DNA of 64,000 nt from Achromobacter insuavis (GCF_902859645.1 NZ_CADIJR010000029.1:1-64000), one strand, 5' to 3'; shown: positions 23,967 through 32,436, counted from the stretch's first letter. Notes: generated from the letters alone by a model not told the origin. Numbers and translations are program-made.

Positions 23967-24996
23967 TCGCACGCCCGCGGCGCAGGCCGATTCCGGCCCG
24001 GCGACGGACGGCGCGGCGGAACCGGCCGTGCTGGACGCGGCGATCCAGTGGCGCATTAAGCTGCAATACAACACGGCCGATGCTGGCGCGTGGCAGGCGT
24101 TCGAGGCCTGGCTGCATGCGCGGCCGGCGCACGCGGTGGTGTGGGAACGCCTGCAGGCGCTGGGCGCCCGGTTGCAACGGCCGGCGGCGGGGATGCCGCC
24201 GCAAGCGGCCGCGCGCATCCTGCGGCAGACGGGCGCGGCACAGGCGCGGCGTTCGCGCCGCAAGGTGCTGGCGTCGTTTGGCGCGCTGGCGGCGGGCGGG
24301 TGGATGGCGTGGCGGCTGGGCGATGCGCCCCTGGTGCAGCAGATGCTGGCCGACGTGTCCACCGCGCGCGGCGAGCGGCGCGAGGTCCGCCTGCAGGATG
24401 GCGGCACGCTGGTGCTCAACAGCGATAGCGCCGTCGATATCGACTATGGCGGCGCGGTGCGTCGCATCCGGTTGCTGGCCGGTGAAATCTATCTGATCTC
24501 GGGACACGAGCCGCAGGCGCGGCCGCTGTTCGTGGAGACGCGTGATGGCCGCGCGCAGGCGCTGGGCACGCGCTACCGGGTGCGGCAGTGGGACGACTAC
24601 AGCGAGGTCGCGGTGGATGAAGGCGCGGTGGCGCTGGCGCCGCGCGAGGGCGATACCTCGACCACGCTGCATCCGGGCCAGTCCGCGCGCATGACGCCGC
24701 GCGGCGTCGAGCCGATCGCGCCCGAGGCCGCTCGCATGATGGACGGCGGCGCCTGGGTCGAGGGCGCGCTGTCGGTGCGCGACATGCCGCTGGACGCCTT
24801 CCTGCGCGAGCTGGCGCGCTATCACGGGCCGATCGAGTGCGACCCTACTGTGGCGCGCTTGAAGGTGTCGGGCGTGTTCCAGCTGGACGACACGCGCAAG
24901 GTGCTGGCGCTGCTACGCCAGATCCTGCCGGTGGAGCCGCAGGCCGGGCGCCTGTGGTGGGGCGGCCGGGTGACGCGGGTGCGGGCGCGCGGCTGA
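23956..24996 (+). CDS. FecR-type anti-sigma/regulatory membrane protein
   Basis: 346 residues from ATG 23956, overlapping the sigma gene end by 11 bp. The cytoplasmic N-terminal DUF4880 part holds DAAIQWRIKLQY and WQAFEAWLHARPAHAVVWERLQAL (about 24-70). One membrane helix follows at about 107-122 (VLASFGALAAGGWMAW). The periplasmic FecR domain has TARGERREVRLQDGGTLVLN, and the C-terminus has a short secretin/TonB-like repeat (LSVRDMPLDAFLRELARYHG). It carries the signal from the receptor plug to the sigma factor. Confidence 0.93.
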   Translation: MSLDRTPAAQADSGPATDGAAEPAVLDAAIQWRIKLQYNTADAGAWQAFEAWLHARPAHAVVWERLQALGARLQRPAAGMPPQAAARILRQTGAAQARRSRRKVLASFGALAAGGWMAWRLGDAPLVQQMLADVSTARGERREVRLQDGGTLVLNSDSAVDIDYGGAVRRIRLLAGEIYLISGHEPQARPLFVETRDGRAQALGTRYRVRQWDDYSEVAVDEGAVALAPREGDTSTTLHPGQSARMTPRGVEPIAPEAARMMDGGAWVEGALSVRDMPLDAFLRELARYHGPIECDPTVARLKVSGVFQLDDTRKVLALLRQILPVEPQAGRLWWGGRVTRVRARG

Positions 24997-25100
24997 GCGC
25001 CGTTACAAAGAATTTGAGGGGATTGGGCAAGACGCTCGTCATACCGGGTGCAGCAGTGCGCACTGCCCCGTATCGACCGACCCTCAATGGAGTATCTCTC

Positions 25101-27584
25101 GTGAAGACCCACCGCCTCCGGGCCGCGGCGACGCCGCCCGGTGACCGGGCTTGCTTGCGCGCCTGCCCTTCCCTTTCCCCTGTTGCGCTGCTGCCGTTGA
25201 TGGTGGCCCTGGGCGCGTTGACGAGCGCGGCTCCGGCGCGCGCCCAGGCCGCGCCGCCCGCGACGCAGGCGGCGACCGCGTCGGCGCGCGTCTATGCCAT
25301 CGCGCCCGGGCCTTTGAATGACGCGCTGTCGGCGTTCGCGCGGCAGGCGGGGATCTCGCTGGCGTATTCGTCCGCGCAGCTGGCGGGGGCGCGCAGCGCC
25401 GGGTTGAACGGCGCCTTCGACACGGCGGACGGCTTGCGCGCGCTGTTGGCGGGCACGGGCTATCGCGCGGTCAATGTCGATGGCGGCATCCGCATCGAGG
25501 CCGAGCCGCGCACCGGCGTCAGCACGTTGTCGCCGGTGCTGGTGAGCGGCACGTACCACGCCCATACCGAGGGCTCGCAGTCGTACGCGGCCAGCGCGGC
25601 GACCATCGGCAAGACGGAGCAGGCGCTCAAGGACATTCCGCAGTCGGTCACGGTGGTGACGCGCAAGCGCATCGACGACCAGAACCTGGCCACCATCAGC
25701 GAGGTGCTGGAGAACACCACCGGCGTGACCATCAGCGAAGTGGCGGACGGCGGGCGCAATTTCTATTCGCGCGGGTTCAAGATCAGCAATATCCAGTACG
25801 ACGGCGTGCCGCTGTCGCGCAGCTTCTATGCGGTGGGCAACAGCTTCACCGGCAGCACCGCCTATCTGGACCGCGTCGAGGTGTTCCGCGGCGCGCAGGG
25901 GCTGTTCGAGGGCGCGGGCCAGCCGGGCGGCTCGGTCAACCTGGTGCGCAAGCGCCCGACCGCCGAGACGCAGGTGCTGATGGAAGCGCGCGCCGGGTCG
26001 TGGGACCACTACGGCGGCATGCTGGACGCGGGCGGCGCGCTCAACGCCGACGGCAGCCTGCGCGGCCGCGCGGTGCTGGACTACGACACCAAGGGTTCGT
26101 TCATCGACGTGGTCAAGGAGCGCGACACCAACCTGTACGCCGCGCTCGACTACGACCTGACGCCGCGCACTACGCTGGGCGCGGGCGTGCTGGTGTCGCG
26201 GCTGCGTTCCACGCCCTTCTTCGGCGGCCTGCCGCGCTACAGCGACGGCAGCTCGCTGGGCCTGAAGCGGTCGACCTTCCTGGGGGCGGACTGGAACAAG
26301 TGGGATCGCGACGAGACGCAGCTGTTCGCCGACCTGACGCACCGCTTCAACGACGACTGGCGCCTGAAGATCGCCGCCACCTACGTCAAGGAAGAGAGCC
26401 TGACCACGGCGCTGGACGCGACGGGCGCGGTGGACCCGGTGACGCGGATGGGGCCGATGCGCAACGCCTGGAACTACGACAAGTCGGCGCGGCACATCGG
26501 CTTTGACGCCAACGTGAACGGGCGCTTCACCACCTTCGGCATGCAGCAGGATCTGGTGGTGGGCGTGAGCCTGTCGCGGCTCAAGTCCACCGACCGCATC
26601 GAGTACGCCTCCAACTACCTGCCGCTGGACGTGTTCCGCCCGGCTGCGCGCGTGCCCAGGCCGGACAGCTTCCCGGATTCGCAGCGCACCTCGCGCTATG
26701 AGCCGCACGTGCAGAAAGGCGTCTACGCGCAGTTGCGCAGCAGCCTGACGGATGACCTGACGCTGGTGTCGGGCGGCCGCTTCAGCTGGTTCGAGAGCCG
26801 CTACAGCACGCAGGCGGCCACCTGGAGCGACGTCAGCACCAGCAAGGCCAGCGCCGAGTTCACGCCGTTCCTGGGGCTGGTGTACGCGCTGACGCCGAAC
26901 TGGTCGGTCTACACCAGCTACGCCGACATCTTCGAGCCGCAGACCGCCACCACGCTGGACGGCAGCATCCTCAAACCCATCGTCGGCGCCAACTACGAGG
27001 CCGGCATCAAGGGCGAGCTGATGGACGGCAAACTCAATACCTCGTTCGCCGTCTACCGCATCGACCAGAAGAACCGCGCGGTGCAGGACTACGAGGCCGG
27101 CCCGGTGTGCAACGGCGGCTATTGCTCGCGCGCCGCCGGCAAGGTGCGCAGCCAGGGCTTCGAGGCCGAGCTGAGCGGCGAGGTGATGACCGGCCTGCAA
27201 CTGGCGGCCGGCTACACCTTCAACAGCAACAAGTACCTGAGCGACCCCGACCGCGAAGGCCAGACCTTCAGCGAGGAAACCCCGCGCCACCTGCTGCGCG
27301 TCTGGAGCGAATACCGGCTGCCGGACGAGTGGAACCGCCTGAGCCTGGGCGCCGGCGTGAACTGGCAGAGCGCGCTGACCAACAGCATCTCGAAGGTGCG
27401 GCGGCCGTCGTACAGCGTGTGGAATGCGCGGGTGGCGTACGACCTGACCTCGCACTGGACGGCGGCGCTGAACGTGAACAACCTGTTCGACAAGGTGTAT
27501 TACGAGTACCCGGGGTACGTGGAGAACCGCAACAACTATGGCGCGCCGCGCAGCGTGTTGTTGACGTTGCGGGGGCGGTTCTAG
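25101..27584 (+). CDS. TonB-dependent siderophore receptor with signalling domain
   Basis: 827 residues from GTG 25101 (GGAG 8-9 nt upstream). After a long signal peptide ending near PARAQA comes an STN signalling domain (VYAIAPGPLNDALSAFARQAGISLAYS), a TonB box/plug region (ALKDIPQSVTVVTRKRIDDQN, VEVFRGAQGLFEGAGQPGGSVNLVRKRP) and a 22-strand-type barrel ending in Phe (LLTLRGRF). The STN domain marks it as a transducer that talks to the FecR-type protein just upstream. The barrel resembles ferric siderophore (FpvA/FoxA-like) receptors; the exact ligand is not deducible. No siderophore synthesis genes are nearby, so a foreign siderophore is likely. Confidence 0.94.
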   Translation: MKTHRLRAAATPPGDRACLRACPSLSPVALLPLMVALGALTSAAPARAQAAPPATQAATASARVYAIAPGPLNDALSAFARQAGISLAYSSAQLAGARSAGLNGAFDTADGLRALLAGTGYRAVNVDGGIRIEAEPRTGVSTLSPVLVSGTYHAHTEGSQSYAASAATIGKTEQALKDIPQSVTVVTRKRIDDQNLATISEVLENTTGVTISEVADGGRNFYSRGFKISNIQYDGVPLSRSFYAVGNSFTGSTAYLDRVEVFRGAQGLFEGAGQPGGSVNLVRKRPTAETQVLMEARAGSWDHYGGMLDAGGALNADGSLRGRAVLDYDTKGSFIDVVKERDTNLYAALDYDLTPRTTLGAGVLVSRLRSTPFFGGLPRYSDGSSLGLKRSTFLGADWNKWDRDETQLFADLTHRFNDDWRLKIAATYVKEESLTTALDATGAVDPVTRMGPMRNAWNYDKSARHIGFDANVNGRFTTFGMQQDLVVGVSLSRLKSTDRIEYASNYLPLDVFRPAARVPRPDSFPDSQRTSRYEPHVQKGVYAQLRSSLTDDLTLVSGGRFSWFESRYSTQAATWSDVSTSKASAEFTPFLGLVYALTPNWSVYTSYADIFEPQTATTLDGSILKPIVGANYEAGIKGELMDGKLNTSFAVYRIDQKNRAVQDYEAGPVCNGGYCSRAAGKVRSQGFEAELSGEVMTGLQLAAGYTFNSNKYLSDPDREGQTFSEETPRHLLRVWSEYRLPDEWNRLSLGAGVNWQSALTNSISKVRRPSYSVWNARVAYDLTSHWTAALNVNNLFDKVYYEYPGYVENRNNYGAPRSVLLTLRGRF

Positions 27585-27893
27585 CGCGTTGCCTGGGGCA
27601 CAGCGTTTAGTCGATGTCTGACGCGACGGGTTGAGTGAACGGCGAGCCGATCGCGCGGGTCGGCTCGCTGTTGATACGCAGCGGGGCCTTGCGTCGATGC
27701 AATGTCGACTTTCTTTTCTGTTGGTCGGATATCAGCTGCTGCGTATCCGCTTGAGAAGGCAACCTCGCCAAAATGGCTCTCCTGGCTATTGCCGGCATTC
27801 CATACTCCAGCTCCGCCGATTCGTCTTGATCGCGCTGGCACCTTTGTGCGTCTTTGCTCTGTTGATTTTTATACGCAACTTGCGTACATTTTA
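27585..27893. other. Intergenic region between the receptor and the toxin-antitoxin cluster
   Basis: 309 bp without a convincing gene. It holds a 9-bp hairpin (GCGAGCCGA 27642-27650 with TCGGCTCGC 27660-27668) that may end the receptor transcript without a T-run. GATACGCAGC near 27673 has an inverted copy, GCTGCGTATC, near 27734. The toxin promoter lies at the right end. Confidence 0.5.
27872..27886. promoter_or_regulatory. Perfect 15-bp palindrome before the RelE-type toxin
   Basis: TACGCAACTTGCGTA (7-bp arms, 1-bp centre) ends 7 bp before the toxin ATG. Toxin-antitoxin operons are normally repressed by their antitoxin or complex at such a site. It is AT-flanked (TTTTTA...CATTTTA), consistent with overlap of the -10 region. 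Confidence 0.65.
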
Positions 27894-28232
27894 ATGAAAG
27901 CCCTTTTTGTCGAATTACCCGCGTTTTCCCGTCATCGCACGGATTATCTCGACGACGATGGCTTTCATGCCCTGCAGCAAGCCATGATGCAACGCCCGGA
28001 GGCTGGGGATGTCATCGAAGGCACAGGTGGATTGCGCAAATTGCGGTTTGGCGATCCGCGGCGTGGTAAGGGTAAACGTGGCGGCCTGCGAGTCATCTAC
28101 TACTGGTGGGATGGCCGATCTCAGTTCTGGCTGTTCACGCTGTATGACAAGGACGAAATGAACGACCTGACCGCTAGGGACAGGAAATTGCTCAAAAGCA
28201 TGTTGGAAGCGGAACGCGAGGCGCGGCGATGA
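27894..28232 (+). CDS. RelE/HigB-family toxin of a type II module
   Basis: 112 residues from ATG 27894 (MKALFVELPAFSRHR). The core VIEGTGGLRKLRFGDPRRGKGKRGGLRVIYYWW and the closing LFTLYDKDEMNDLTARDRKLLKSM are the pattern of HigB-2/RelE-like ribosome-dependent mRNA interferases, with the basic surface residues kept. The stop overlaps the antitoxin ATG by 4 bp; the toxin-first order is usual for HigBA. The protein has a close paralogue at 28681-29106. Longer upstream starts (for example 27702) would include the operator and are rejected. Confidence 0.93.
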   Translation: MKALFVELPAFSRHRTDYLDDDGFHALQQAMMQRPEAGDVIEGTGGLRKLRFGDPRRGKGKRGGLRVIYYWWDGRSQFWLFTLYDKDEMNDLTARDRKLLKSMLEAEREARR

Positions 28233-28543
28233 AAAAGCGGAATTTGTATGCGGAAATAGCCGAGGGCCTCGATGCGCTTGCCGATGAGCGAGCGGGCAAG
28301 CGAACCTTGCGCACGCACAAAGTAGAACGCAATCCCGCACCGGAGGTGACCGCGGAAGAGCTGCTGGCTCTGCGCGAGCGCTTGCACCTGTCGCGGCAGG
28401 TATTCGCGCACTATCTGCGCACCAACCCTCGCACGTTGGAAAACTGGGAGCAAGGCCGCGCCAAGCCGAATGCGCAGGCGGCCTTGCTGATTCGTCTGGT
28501 CGAGAGATTCCCCGATACCGTGGAACGACTGGCAGTCGTGTAA
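28229..28543 (+). CDS. Xre-family (HigA/NadS-like) antitoxin
   Basis: 104 residues, overlapping the toxin gene by 4 bp. The C-terminal half is a helix-turn-helix: TAEELLALRERLHLSRQVFAHYLRTNPRTLENWEQGRAKPNAQAALLIRL (about 44-93). The N-terminal half is charged and helical (AEIAEGLDALADERAGKRTLRTHKVE), the part likely to wrap the toxin. It probably binds the palindrome at 27872-27886 to repress the operon. Confidence 0.93.
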   Translation: MKKRNLYAEIAEGLDALADERAGKRTLRTHKVERNPAPEVTAEELLALRERLHLSRQVFAHYLRTNPRTLENWEQGRAKPNAQAALLIRLVERFPDTVERLAVV

Positions 28544-28680
28544 GCGCAAGGCGCGTCTTGCAGCCACAAGGCAGCGTCATTCGCTTCGTCCGAAACCCAC
28601 GCCCAGCACACGCATGGACGACATGAAGCCCGTCAAAATGGGCTTCAGTCGATCCCCAGACGCGATACGCGTGCGTTGCC

Positions 28681-29106
28681 ATGAATGCCCTGTTTGTCGA
28701 GCTGCCCGAATTCTCTCGCCACCGCGAGGAATTTCTGGCCGACGACGAATTTCGCGCGCTGCAATGCCTGATGTTGAAACTGCCCGAGGCCGGCGTCGTC
28801 ATCGAAGGCACCGGCGGGCTGCGCAAGCTGCGTTACGTTGATCCGCAGCGCAGCCGGGGCAAGCGCAGCGGCTTGCGAGTCATCTATTACTGGTGCGACG
28901 CCGAGCGGCAATTCTGGCTGTTCCGGTTGTATTGCAAGCAGGATGTGAACGACAGCAATTCCGCCATCCGCAAGATGTTCGCCAAGTTGCTGGCGCAGGC
29001 GCTGGCGGCGCCGGGAGGCGCGCCAACGGCCATCACGCGCAGGGAGCCGAAGGTGCCGACGCATTACCGGGCGCCGAAGCATTCGATGAAGGCCAGGGCT
29101 GAATAA
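28681..29106 (+). CDS. Orphan RelE/HigB-like toxin paralogue
   Basis: 141 residues from ATG 28681. It matches the toxin at 27894 across its length up to about residue 110: MNALFVELPEFSRHR, VIEGTGGLRKLRYVDPQRSRGKRSGLRVIYYW and LYCKQDVND. The last 30 residues (AAPGGAPTAITRREPKVPTHYRAPKHSMKARAE) are an extra basic tail. No antitoxin gene follows: the next gene is on the opposite strand and starts about 500 bp away, with VapC sequence between. It may be silenced by the neighbouring antitoxin, be inactive, or have lost its partner. Confidence 0.85.
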   Translation: MNALFVELPEFSRHREEFLADDEFRALQCLMLKLPEAGVVIEGTGGLRKLRYVDPQRSRGKRSGLRVIYYWCDAERQFWLFRLYCKQDVNDSNSAIRKMFAKLLAQALAAPGGAPTAITRREPKVPTHYRAPKHSMKARAE

Positions 29107-29204
29107 GCCGCCGTTGTTGCAGGTTCGAAACCGCCTTTTGCAGATTGGCGGCATCGGGGCACGTGGTCTCGATGCTGCTAAAGCAACGAGACGATGTGAT
29201 CGAT

Positions 29205-29606
29205 TCAGGCCAGCCAGTTTTCCACGGCGAGTCCGGGGATACGCTCGAATTCCCGGGTATTACCCGTCACCAGCGTCAGCCCGAGCGTGCAGGCGTGTGC
29301 GCCTATCCACAGATCGTTTGCACCAATCGGCTCGCCAGCGGCTTCCAGTTCAGCGCGCAGGCTGCCGTACTTGATGTCGACGGGCACATCCAGGGGCAGT
29401 ACAGGGAGCGCGCTCAGCAGGCTTTCGACTTTCGCTTGCAGCTTCGCGGACCCCTTCTTGGCGCAGCCGTAGCGCAGTTCCGCCGCGACGACGATACTGG
29501 TGAATATCCTCTTTGGGCCTACCCGCTCGATGTGGCGGGCCGCCGGGCCGTTGGGATCACGCAGCAGCGCACTGATGATGTTGGTGTCCAGCAGATAACC
29601 GCTCAC
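29205..29606 (-). CDS. vapC: VapC-family PIN-domain toxin
   Basis: 133 residues from GTG 29606, which overlaps the antitoxin stop by 4 bp; in-frame ATGs farther right lie inside the antitoxin gene. PIN-domain acidic residues are seen in YLLDTNIISALL (D5-type), VAAELRYG, GANDLWIGAHA and TGNTREFERIPGL. VapC toxins are Mg-dependent RNases that often cut tRNA or rRNA. The DTNIIS start and RYGxxxK spacing are typical of the FitB/VapC subgroup. Confidence 0.92.
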   Translation of the reverse strand: MSGYLLDTNIISALLRDPNGPAARHIERVGPKRIFTSIVVAAELRYGCAKKGSAKLQAKVESLLSALPVLPLDVPVDIKYGSLRAELEAAGEPIGANDLWIGAHACTLGLTLVTGNTREFERIPGLAVENWLA

Positions 29607-29875
29607 AGGACGTCCTCCGGCTTGAGCGGCGCGTCGGCGATGTCCGGAAATTGGTCTTCCGGCCCAAGCGGTTCGTCTTGTCGCCATTGGACCAACAATT
29701 CCACGATGTCGCGCGGCCCGATTACCGGTTCGATGATGAGCTTCGTGCCCTCACGATGGATCAGCACACGATCACCTGGCAATTCGAACTCTGCCGGAAT
29801 GCGCACCGCCTGGCTGCGGTTGTTGCGAAAGAGCTTGGCTTCGCGGGGTTTGGCGGGGGAGGTCGGAATCGTCAT
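29603..29875 (-). CDS. vapB: VapB-type antitoxin (SpoVT/AbrB fold)
   Basis: 90 residues from ATG 29875. AKLFRNNRSQAVRIPAEFELPGDRVLIHREGTKLIIEP is the swapped-hairpin AbrB DNA-binding domain; the C-terminus (QWRQDEPLGPEDQFPDI) is acidic and should bind VapC. It begins 15 bp from the operator at 29890-29913 and overlaps vapC by 4 bp. A longer start at 29962 would cover the operator and is rejected. Confidence 0.93.
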   Translation of the reverse strand: MTIPTSPAKPREAKLFRNNRSQAVRIPAEFELPGDRVLIHREGTKLIIEPVIGPRDIVELLVQWRQDEPLGPEDQFPDIADAPLKPEDVL

Positions 29876-29889
29876 GGCTTCTTCCTTTT

Positions 29890-29913
29890 GGCATATGCCA
29901 AATTGTATATGCC
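29890..29913. promoter_or_regulatory. VapBC operator
   Basis: GGCATAT (29890-29896) and ATATGCC (29907-29913) are exact inverted arms 10 bp apart. Inside, TTGGCATATGCCAA (29888-29901) is itself a perfect 14-bp palindrome. It lies 15-38 bp upstream of vapB and should bind the VapBC complex. Confidence 0.75.
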
Positions 29914-30076
29914 ATGGACGAGGAAGAAAAACCGGTTCAATAAAAGAGGACTGGCTTGGCATGGTGGTCGTCTATCGCCGGCCACAAACGCTGCAACCGA
30001 CTTTTGCAGTCGATTGAAGGTAACACCAGGGCTTCTCATCCCACACAGCCGCCGGTCTGATTTGCCCGGGTCTTCG

Positions 30077-30415
30077 TCAAACCCCCTGCACAAACGCCAG
30101 CGTATATCCGTTGCCATCCACCAGCCCGAACTCATGGGAGCCATACGCCATGCGTTGCAATGGCCACGCGATGGGCGTCTTGTCCTTGATCTGCCGATAG
30201 AACGCTTCGACATCGGGAAGCGAGAAATACAGGGTGCCGCTGAATCCCGGCGCCCGCTGCCACAGGTCGAGCGTGGTGAAGATCAGCCGGCCGCCGTGTT
30301 TCTCGACCGTGAGCGTGCCTTCGGCGGAGTCGGTGACGGTGAAGCCCAGCACAGACCCGTAAAAGTCGCGGGTCGCGGCGAGATCGGTGGTGTGCAACAA
30401 GGCGGAAAGAGGCAT
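30077..30415 (-). CDS. VOC/glyoxalase-family protein
   Basis: 112 residues from ATG 30415 (MPLSALLHTTDLAATRDFYGSVLGF), with AGGA about 8 nt upstream; an in-frame ATG at 30457 is less likely. Paired beta-alpha-beta-beta-beta modules are seen: TDLAATRDFYGSVLGFTV and LYFSLPDVEAFYRQIKD, then GSHEFGLVDGNGYTLAFVQ. Metal-ligand positions are consistent with a small bleomycin-resistance or glyoxalase-type protein. Substrate unknown. The following acetyltransferase gene is co-oriented upstream. Confidence 0.88.
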   Translation of the reverse strand: MPLSALLHTTDLAATRDFYGSVLGFTVTDSAEGTLTVEKHGGRLIFTTLDLWQRAPGFSGTLYFSLPDVEAFYRQIKDKTPIAWPLQRMAYGSHEFGLVDGNGYTLAFVQGV

Positions 30416-30476
30416 GGCGATGTCCTGCGCGATGGGGGGGCCACACGATTCCTTCATGGATCGCCCGGCCGTGGTT

Positions 30477-31055
30477 TTATCCTTCAGGCTCTTCGAGGGA
30501 CCGGACCACGCGCGCGGGGTTGCCCGCCACCAGGGTGTTCGGCGGCACGTCCCTGGTGACGACGGACCCCGCCGCCACGACCGAATTCTCGCCGACGGTC
30601 ACGCCGCCGATGACGGTGGCGCCGGCGGCAATCCAGACGTTTCTTTCGATCGCGATGGGTCTGGCGGTGACGAAATCGCGCCGTTGCGATGGCGCGAGCG
30701 GGTGGCCGGAGGTGATGAGGCTCACGTTCGGCCCGATCATCACATCGTCGGCGATGGACAGGCCGCCCAGGTCGTAAAAGGTGCAGTTCTGGTTGATGAA
30801 GACATTGCGTCCGAGCCGGATGTCGGGGCCGCCGGTGGTGTAGAACGGCGGGATCAGCAGGACGCTGTCATCGACGGGCTGGCCGATCAATTCGCTGAGC
30901 AGGGCGCGGACGGCATCGGCGTCGTTGAAGGTCAGGCGGTTCAACTCGGCGGTAAGCGCCATGGCCCGCTTGACGTTCGCGGTCATGGCGGCGGATGCGG
31001 GTGTGCGCCGGGGGATCACCAAGGTGCGATCGTCATTGTCCATGGTCATTGTCAT
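30477..31055 (-). CDS. Sugar O-acetyltransferase (Maa/LacA/NodL-like, left-handed beta-helix)
   Basis: 192 residues. Hexapeptide-repeat signature: GRNVFINQNCTFYDLGGLSIADDVMIGPNVSLITSGHP, then ERNVWIAAGATVIGGVTVGENSVVAAGSVVTRDVPPNTLVAGNPARVV. The catalytic His is in TSGHPL. These trimeric enzymes acetylate maltose, galactosides or Nod-type sugars with acetyl-CoA. Several ATGs are clustered (31055, 31049), so the start is uncertain by a few codons. Confidence 0.92.
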   Translation of the reverse strand: MTMTMDNDDRTLVIPRRTPASAAMTANVKRAMALTAELNRLTFNDADAVRALLSELIGQPVDDSVLLIPPFYTTGGPDIRLGRNVFINQNCTFYDLGGLSIADDVMIGPNVSLITSGHPLAPSQRRDFVTARPIAIERNVWIAAGATVIGGVTVGENSVVAAGSVVTRDVPPNTLVAGNPARVVRSLEEPEG

Positions 31056-31092
31056 GAGGCCGTTGCGTTATGAGGCCGCTGCGTCATGAGGC

Positions 31093-31794
31093 TCAATCCT
31101 CCAGGAATCCCAGGGTCCTGAGTTCGGCGATCGCGCCCAGCTCCTCGTCGCGCCGCTTCTTCGGCGCGCCCAGCGATGCGGTCAGCAGCATGGCCGGCTT
31201 GTCGGATTCGTCGAAGCCGCGCAGCACGCTGTCGGCGACGGGAAAGGCCTTGGCGAAGCCCGCGTCCAGCGCCGGTTGGCCACGATAGCGGCCGCGCTTG
31301 TCCAGGATCACCTGGGTCCGCGGATCGCGCCTGATCAGGTGCAGCGGCACGCCTTCGCAACGCAGTCCGAGCAGCTTGGCTTCGCTGATGTCCAGCGCCC
31401 AGTCGGTCTCGGCATAGAACGCGGCGCGGGCGGTCTCGAATTGCTGCAGCCGGTCCGCGTCCGTGCAGAACGCTTCGGGCGTCAGGTTGAGATTGAGCTT
31501 GCCGATCTTGCCCTTGAGCGTGACGCGGCGAAAGAACGAGGCCCACACCAGCAGGATGGGGTTGGTGGACAGGTCTTCGACCACCACGTCCTCGAACACG
31601 CACGGCTTGATCTCTGAATTCGTCACGCGGCATTGGGACAGCCGCAGGTGCTGTACACGCGACATGCGCCGCGGAGACTTGACCATCGACAGGCCGCAGT
31701 TGTCGAAGGCGCAGTCGCGCAGATGCAGGTCGTGGAAATGCGCATTGCCCTTGTCCAGGGCCATCCGGAATGCCTGGCCTTCGATTTTCTGCAT
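31093..31794 (-). CDS. Hypothetical protein with pentapeptide-like N-terminus
   Basis: 233 residues. The first 110 residues show spaced Leu/Phe and small residues (AHFHDLHLRDCAFDNCGLSMV, LRLSQCRVTNSEIKPCVFEDVVVEDL), the beta-helix pattern of pentapeptide-repeat proteins. The C-terminal half has DWALDISEAKLLGLRCEGVPLHLIRRDPRTQVILDKRGRY, which I do not recognise. No signal peptide. Located 9 bp upstream (in transcription order) of nothing shared; the LysE-type gene follows after 9 bp on the same strand upstream, so they may be cotranscribed. Confidence 0.7.
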   Translation of the reverse strand: MQKIEGQAFRMALDKGNAHFHDLHLRDCAFDNCGLSMVKSPRRMSRVQHLRLSQCRVTNSEIKPCVFEDVVVEDLSTNPILLVWASFFRRVTLKGKIGKLNLNLTPEAFCTDADRLQQFETARAAFYAETDWALDISEAKLLGLRCEGVPLHLIRRDPRTQVILDKRGRYRGQPALDAGFAKAFPVADSVLRGFDESDKPAMLLTASLGAPKKRRDEELGAIAELRTLGFLED

Positions 31795-31803
31795 GGGCGC
31801 GCG

Positions 31804-32436
31804 TCAGGTGCGGTTGGCGGTGGCCAGGCGCAAGGCCAGGGCCAGGAATACCGAGCCCAGGACGTACTGCGGCCAGCGCGACACGCGCTGCCGTCCGGCC
31901 CAGCGCCGGCTGAGCTGGTGCGCGGCCAGGATGACGGCGCCGTTGATGAAGAGGCCGATGACGTTGAGGATGGTGGCCAGCACCAGGATCTGCAGGGCCA
32001 CCGAGCCGTCCTGCGGCCGCACGAACTGCGGGAACAGCGCCAGCACGAACAGCGCCATCTTGGGGTTGAGCAGGTTGGTCAGCAGGCCTTGCATGAAGAC
32101 CTCGCGCACCGGCGAGCGGGCCCTGCCGGCGTCGGGCACGCTCTGCGCGGGCTTGCTGCGGAAGGTGCGCACGGCCAGGTACAGCAGGTAGAGCGCGCCG
32201 GCGAAGCGCACCGCGTCGTAGGCCATGGGCACCGCCACGAACAGCTGCGACAGGCCGAAGGCGGCCAGCAGCGCGTGGCAGTAGGTGCCGGCCTGGATGC
32301 CCGCCAGCGAGGCGAAGCCGGCGCCCTTGCCCTGGGCGGCGCTGCGCGAGGCGATCAGCAGCATGTCGGGGCCGGGCGTCATGGCCAGGGCGACGCAGGC
32401 GCCGCCGAAGAGGACAAGGGTGGCGGGGTCAAGCAT
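31804..32436 (-). CDS. LysE/RhtB family exporter
   Basis: 210 residues, five to six membrane helices. The family start is present (LVLFGGACVALAMTPGPDMLLIASRSAAQGKGAGFASLAGIQAG) and the central LLTNLLNPKMALFVLALFPQF. LysE-type proteins export amino acids or homoserine-lactone-like compounds. It ends 9 bp before the hypothetical gene at 31093-31794. Confidence 0.92.
   Translation of the reverse strand: MLDPATLVLFGGACVALAMTPGPDMLLIASRSAAQGKGAGFASLAGIQAGTYCHALLAAFGLSQLFVAVPMAYDAVRFAGALYLLYLAVRTFRSKPAQSVPDAGRARSPVREVFMQGLLTNLLNPKMALFVLALFPQFVRPQDGSVALQILVLATILNVIGLFINGAVILAAHQLSRRWAGRQRVSRWPQYVLGSVFLALALRLATANRT

Noticed and set aside
27702-27893. Longer start for the RelE-type toxin at 27702
   Set aside because: It would include the palindromic operator and add hydrophobic and Pro-rich sequence absent from the paralogue at 28681.
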